This document shows positions 58,556 through 64,000 of a stretch of DNA of 64,000 nucleotides, piece by piece (position 1 is the first letter of the stretch; each line of letters begins with the position of its first letter). Made by a program: the position numbers and the translations under genes. Under the pieces are notes generated by a model. The model was not told the origin of the DNA, did no database searches, and saw nothing but the letters and a program-made list of their open reading frames with translations. The DNA lies in NCBI GenBank assembly GCA_029582265.1, contig CM055816.1, positions 1,516,992 through 1,580,991 on the forward strand, given 5' to 3'. The DNA comes from Zoroaster sp. YZ-2022 (taxonomy: Eukaryota > Echinodermata > Asteroidea > Forcipulatida > Zoroasteridae).

Positions 58556-59507
58556 AACAACAACAACAGCAACAACAACAACAACAATACATCATCTTTT
58601 AATAATTGTGACATAAGATGAGTTTTAAGCATCGACTTAAATCTAGTTATACTATGACAAGATTTGAGTTTAGTTGGAAGATGATTCTAGAGTCTCGGAG
58701 CCGCGACAGAAAAAGACCTATCACCCCAGTTCCTTTTTGAAGTTGGTTCCTTTAGGAGTGACATGTTGCTGGAGCGCAAATTGCGTGATGGAGTGTAGTC
58801 TTTAAGCAGTTCAGAAATATAAATTGGAGCAATGTTATTAAAAGATTTGTGAACAATTAGCATAAGTTTAAAAACAATTCTCTGTGAAACAGGAAGCCAG
58901 TGCAGTTCTTTCAAGATTGGCGTGATATGGCATGACTTTCTGGACAAAAGTTACAACACGAGCTGCTGTGTTTTGTATGTGCTGAAGACGAGGATATTTG
59001 ATTCTGCAGGAGACCGTATGATGTATAATTTGTTCAAGCAGCACTTTTATTCAAGTATTTCCTTATTCGGCCAATATTTCTGATATGAAATGATGATATA
59101 CGAACAATGTTGGAGATATGGGGTTTAAAGTCATTGTCGAGTCAAATATAACATCAAATTACGTGCTTGTGATGAGGGGATTATCTGCGAGTCACCAATT
59201 GTAATAAATGGAAGAGAAACTTTAGATAATTGCTGACGTGATCCAAATAGAACAAATTCTGTTTTTTCGTCATTCAATTTCAAGAAGTTTTGTCTCATCC
59301 AACTACTAATCTCTTGAATACATTTCTCCAGTGTTGTAATACACGAATCGGCAAGGTCTTGAGAAGATTTATTAGTAATGTAAAGCTGCGTGTCATCAGC
59401 GTAGACATGGTAATTTAAATTATACTTCAAAATGATATCACGAACTGGAAAGGTATAAACAGTAAACCACTGTGGGCCGAGCATGGAGCCTTGGGGGTAC
59501 AGAACAG
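58556..59507 (-). mobile_element. L2/CR1-like LINE 3' fragment, copy 2
   Basis: Same nested insertion as 9467-10417, with TCAT on both sides (58552-58555 and 59508-59511), a TTG-rich 3' tail and the Y-A-D-D-T-Q-L-Y-I motif. It carries additional single-base indels compared with copy 1 (for example near 59154), which shift the frame after A-R-N-L. Confidence 0.85.
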
Positions 59508-60398
59508 TCATGAGGTTGTTTTTAAGACAGAATTGAATCAGCCTGTCGTCTCGCTCGTTTCTCTTCCCAAGACCATGTTTACCAACTATATTTGTATATT
59601 CCTCTTTACCAATTTGTGTGTTGAAATCCCCAAGTATACAAACTATGTCATCAGATTTGGCAAATAGTATTTAAACCATAACCCCCTTGATACTCATTGC
59701 CGGTAATGTCCTCAATCCTTCAAAATCAACCCATATGATTTTATGCAAGATCCGTACTATTTCCAATCCTTTAAAATCAACTGAACTGATATACATCATT
59801 TATTTTGGTAGGCTAAGTCAATTTCAAATCCTTGATTTTGAAGGATTTGGGATGGTTAGGGCTTTAGAACATGTTGGAATAGGAGCCTGATGTAATCATT
59901 TCTGAACTCTGTATAATCCCCCATTTTTTAAGGGGATAATAATTATGGGGAACACTGCCATCCCTCGTTATTTCCTCGTTATTTATTTTGGACAACGTTT
60001 TTATGGATGAATTGGCTCTCGGCATAATGTGGTGTCAGAATATCGACTATGCCCGCCTCGATCACAACAGACTAAAAGCCTGGCCCACTATGGACAATTA
60101 CGGTCAATGAACTGAATCTATTATGTTGGTTTATATTTCAGGAAACTTCATGTAACTGGCATACACCAACAATGACACATAAGGGAGCAATATCACTATC
60201 CATACAACACGCACGTGTCTATACAATGTGAAATAATACGTTAATTTTAACAAGCGGTGAATTACTTATGCATTGTATGATTTGACCTTACAAATCATTC
60301 GAGTGACGCGTTCAATTCAGTATATTATGTGCTACTATTAGAGCCTTACGTATTGATGAAGTCGCTCAAATTAAATTTCCAAGGCTAAATGAAAAAAC

Positions 60399-60642
60399 AT
60401 ATATATACATGACAGCAAAAGAAACGTCACCCCTAAAAATATTTATTATTTTCATTTTATAATTAATATAATTTGTTTAATGAAGAATATTATGAGTATG
60501 GAGTGTAACACGAACACAATGTGGCAAATTTGGTTGACCTGGCAGCCAACCATCCCACAACATTGTATATTTATTATGTTTAATAATATAATTACTTAAC
60601 AAAATTTAGGGGGTGACGTTTCTTTTGCTGTTATGTATATAT
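60399..60642. mobile_element. Inverted-repeat element, copy 2 of 11292-11534
   Basis: Same inverted ends (CAGCAAAAGAAACGTCA) and interior. It is present in both block copies, so it is older than their separation. Confidence 0.7.
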
Positions 60643-61051
60643 CCTAAAAATAAATCTAGGGTGGTTGAACGAAGTACATTATTACCTCTCCCAACTTTGC
60701 CGTGTGGGTCCACTAACGTTTAATAAAGTAATAACAAAGCTTGTAAATATTTTGCTATTTTTAACTACAATATTATAGTAGGCCTATATGCAGTTTTATA
60801 TTACATGATGGCCCTATTGTATTAATATATTTCATGAACACAATGACTAAAAAATACTGGCTCATTTATACAGCAGCAACAGTAATATGACCTTATCATG
60901 TGGGGTATTATTTTCAGTCACTGATTTAATCTAAAACTCTGATTCCATGCCATATTGATCGTGGTGGTATTGAACCTTTAAACATAATAAGAAAACGACC
61001 AATAATGTCACGCTGGGAATGTTTGTATCTTTCTAATGGATATATTCAAGC

Positions 61052-63365
61052 GGTCTTGGCAAAGTACAGAGAAGAAATCCCATTTACGGTAACATTTCGC
61101 CATATTATCGTTACAACTATACATACATTTTTCCATGGAGTAGTAATTCTTAAGATCTTTTTTGAGAATTGAAAGAGATGGTATTTCCTTGGTCATTTTC
61201 CTCTTATAAATATGGAAACGACAAATTAATAGGATCAGGTTAATAGCTTTACACTCGAAGTCAGTTTTACCAAACAAAAATACTTCATTGTCTAAGATGA
61301 TAAAATTAGTTTTATCCTTGATCTACTGAACAACTGAAGTATAAAATGAAATAGTTGAGTCGCATGAGTAAAACAGATGGATAAGAGTGTCCTCTTCATT
61401 GTTACAAAAAGTACATAAATTCGTGTTCGACTTGTTAATTTTGAAAAATAATTCGTACCTCAAATCCTGTGTGTTAGCCTATACTGGAACCATCTCAACA
61501 TAGTGTCTATTGTACAGTTGAAAGGAATATTAAAGACTAACGACCATTTAGATAAACTACAGTCTATTTGCAACTTATTGTTCCACTGAGAAATGAATGT
61601 ATAAGGTACTTTCCTGGAGGAGGTCAGGACTTTAGAAATTCTACTCGAACCTTTCTTATTCCTCAAAAGAATTTTGAAATTAAAGGGAATAAAAGGACAT
61701 TGGATAGTGTATTTTTTAAAGGGAACATAATTATTTGGAAATTAGTTCTAATGTTAATCCTCAATTTACCGTTGTCATTCAAAAGATCGAAAATATATTT
61801 GACACATGCAGACTCCCAATGTTAGATGCATTTTTTATACACCTTAATTTGTTCATTGTGCCACAGAGTGTTTGACAAAACATCTTCAGCAGTCACGGGA
61901 ATATGTGCCAGGGTAAATTTAGACCAGGATGTAAAAACATCCCTCCAAAAAGGTTCCCATTCTTATGGGTATAAAGCAATTTCAAAGATCTCCCCATAGG
62001 ACAACTATTGTCAGATATTAGGAGTCTGCGGATCCAAGTGATTTTAAGGGCGTTCATGTAATCTCTAATATCTACCATACGTAGCTCTCCTTGGCTATAA
62101 TCTTGAACCATTTGATTTCTACTAACCCGGTCGTTACCCTTCCAAATGAATTTGAAAAACATTGAATTTAAATCATTGACAATATTAATAGGCGGGTCAG
62201 GAATAGAAATACAGATTTGACAAACAGTGATTCTGGCAAGAACTGTAAGATTCCGTTTAGACCATCTCGTTATAAGTAAAACTATGGATGTAGATCTGTG
62301 GAAAACTCATTACCAAGTATTTTAAAGATCTCCAAAGGCCCCACCCAGTGGGCATTGATCTCCTCACATACCTTGTCCACACTACCTTTCTTTGAACCAA
62401 TCCAAACCACATTCGTTTTATCATCATTAACTTTAAGTCCCGACATATTGGAAAATAAGTCAAGAATGTTAAATGCAGCCTGCATAGATTTCTCAGAACC
62501 ATCGAGAAATAAACCAGTATCATCAGCATATTGAAATAATCGAAACTCTTTACCAGTTCCTTAATACCTTTTAAGTCTTTGTCATTACATACCACCATAG
62601 CAAAACAAAAAATCTACACATAAAATAAATAAATACGGGCTAAGACCGTCACCTTGTCTACAACCCCTCAGTATTTTAAAGGATTCTGAGAGGAAACTGT
62701 TAACTAAAATCGAAGAAGAAGAGGCGTGGTTGTAGAAAATTTTGATCCATTTTTTTTTTATAGATGGACCAAAGTTAAATTTATCGAAAATATTAAGGAT
62801 AAACTCATGTGAGTCTGAGTCAAACGCTTGTTCAAAATCAATAGAAATTAATAGACCAGGAATGCTATCCGAATCAGTAATATCAAGTAAATCATACATT
62901 AGACGAATATTTTCACGTATAAAACGACCCGCCATTAATCCCTTTTGGCGCTCATTAATATTATGGGGCAGACAAGATTTCAATCTCTCAGCGATACGTG
63001 CAGTCGACAGTTTATAAGATGTGTTAAGGAGCGAGATAGGACGCCAATTCGTCCCTAATTTGCCATAGTGACCAATCCGACTTTTTTTTTCAATTTTAAG
63101 TTTTCCCGCCCATTAGTACATTCAGGAAGAGACCTACCATTGTATCTAATCCACATGCATGTATTCCTTATAGTTTTGGAGAGCATGCATTCAAATGACG
63201 AATGCTCTAACTGGCTATTTTTGTAATTTGACAAAGTGACCAATACCGCATTGGTCACTATGCCAACTTAATTCGGGATTGGTCACTATGGCAAATTAGG
63301 GACTAATTTTTCAAACACTGATTGAGTATATCCCCTTTTGGCAACAGAGTGATAATTCCATAATA
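61052..63365 (-). mobile_element. L1/Tx1-like LINE fragment with RT domain
   Basis: The minus strand encodes, in order: L-L-P-K-G-D-I-L (near 63330); after a MITE, N-W-R-P-I-S-L-L-N; S-I-D-F-E-Q-A-F-D-S; C-R-Q-G-D-G-L-S-P-Y-L-F; and Y-A-D-D-T-G-L-F-L (catalytic, near 62525). It continues with F-I-W-K-G-N-D, then M-V-D-I-R-D-Y, and a long C-terminal part ending near 61060. Several frameshifts break it (for example near 62590 and 62260), and the 5' end is missing. The 3' junction matches copy 1 at 12014. Confidence 0.85.
63050..63304. mobile_element. 255-bp MITE, AATT target duplication
   Basis: The same element as 29479-29734, with ends GTCCCTAATTTGCCATAGTG and complement. It sits inside the LINE RT coding region between L-K-N and W-R-P. 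AATT flanks it (63046-63049 and 63305-63308). Removing it rejoins the LINE sequence. Confidence 0.85.
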
Positions 63366-64000
63366 ATAGTATTAAACAGTTTTATTTGGTTTTAATTTTA
63401 ATTTCTCACGATTCGAACTATTTACCCTTTTTTCCCACTTTCACATGCATTTGTTTCAAATAATAACATGATATTCAAATATTTCTTATTTTTGCAAAAT
63501 TACTCTATACTACCAGTGAGTGATAATAAACTGTGATACGGAACCGAAATAAATATTCACTCGCCATTCTGCAATTAAAGACGTACATTCCGTGTGTTTT
63601 GCATCACCGGTTATTTGGTTGTACTTTGTTCTTGTTAAGCGAAGTAACTCACTTTCATATGAGATATTTCATATAAATCTCGAACTAACATCATTAAACC
63701 GGACCAGCAAATGAATTTTGCATTGAATTTGAATGTTGTTTAACGAAAATGAACAAAGTTTTGAAATTGGCCGAGAAAACCTTTAATAAAATAAAAATGA
63801 TAAAAACCCAAATTTCAAATCGCATAAACCACATTTGGGAATAATTTCAAATAGTTTAAAAAAATCACCGATTATTGTTATACCATGCTAAACTATACAA
63901 TTAGAATATTATAGGAAGCTAAGGATGGTACCAAGAAGAGCACAGTTTATAACTTGTTTGTATTTTGTTTCAAAAACAATATAATTATTAATCCAGCAGA
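63366..64000. other. End of copy 2, no gene seen
   Basis: From about 63704 the sequence matches 15986-16253 of copy 1. Positions 63366-63703 contain no recognised feature. Confidence 0.5.

Larger units (their letters stand above)
53009..59662 (-). mobile_element. RTE-like LINE fragment, copy 2, doubly interrupted
   Basis: Same endonuclease/RT fragment as at 8511-10573. The linker and RT start lie at 53009-53809, and the endonuclease parts at 58402-58551 and 59508-59662. A 4.6-kb element (53812-58401) and the L2-like LINE (58556-59507) interrupt it. G-D-F-N and the Y-T-W segment survive. It is non-functional. Confidence 0.82.
51446..64000. repeat. Copy 2 of the ~10-kb duplicated block
   Basis: From its first base after the gap it matches 6948 onward in the same orientation and order, and it runs to the window end, where it matches the flank of the AT tract of copy 1. 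Private differences are the 4.6-kb TA-flanked element (53812-58401), a 255-bp MITE (63050-63304), the absence of the Jockey-like LINE and extra L1-like RT sequence (62163-63365). Confidence 0.9.

Overview
The window is metazoan nuclear DNA. It is AT-rich and intron-rich, with single-domain EGF exons in phase 1-1, tRNA-derived SINEs, several clades of non-LTR retrotransposon, many short inverted-repeat transposons and a very high density of minisatellites. The EGF/CUB architecture resembles fibropellin-like proteins, and the SINE body (a tRNA head followed by a 'CCTTGAGCAAG' core) is of a kind seen in marine invertebrates. A deuterostome such as an echinoderm, hemichordate or cephalochordate is my best guess. 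The species cannot be read from the sequence.

Layout. Positions 1-1480 hold a simple satellite and two minus-strand exons of a secreted, EGF-containing gene. Positions 2300-6950 are repeats, including a PIF/Harbinger-like element whose empty target site survives in a neighbouring duplicate. Positions 6948-16253 are a block of nested retrotransposon fragments (RTE-like, L2/CR1-like, L1/Tx1-like, Jockey-like). The same block returns at 51446-64000, directly after a 500-N gap, with different later insertions. Positions 16254-23650 contain no gene I can support; they include a first 500-N gap and a poorly polished stretch.

Positions 23692-49791 hold the only clear multi-exon gene. It lies on the plus strand and has 14 exons encoding 14 EGF-like domains and one CUB domain, all in phase 1-1. 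It is open at both ends: no start, signal peptide, transmembrane segment or stop codon is visible. Two of its EGF exons (23692 and 38817) carry frame breaks. Its introns are packed with tandem arrays. Several of these are built from the gene's own exon/intron junctions: a 59-bp unit, an 87-bp unit, a degenerate third array, and an acceptor-side array near 46 kb. Others arose inside mobile elements, such as the 39-bp array of about 3 kb inside a hAT-like element.

Positions 50344-50945 are a 75-bp array derived from a SINE core and run into the second gap. The copy-2 block after the gap contains a 4.6-kb TA-flanked inverted-repeat element whose ends are dense in GGGTCA half-sites.

The strongest candidates for something undescribed are the repeated conversion of EGF-exon splice junctions into minisatellites, including units that could act as in-phase 27-nt microexons, and the TA-flanked element carrying perfect inverted GGTCA/TGACC palindromes. 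The flanking 10-kb duplication beside a placeholder gap may be a real segmental duplication or an unmerged haplotype, and this should be settled first.
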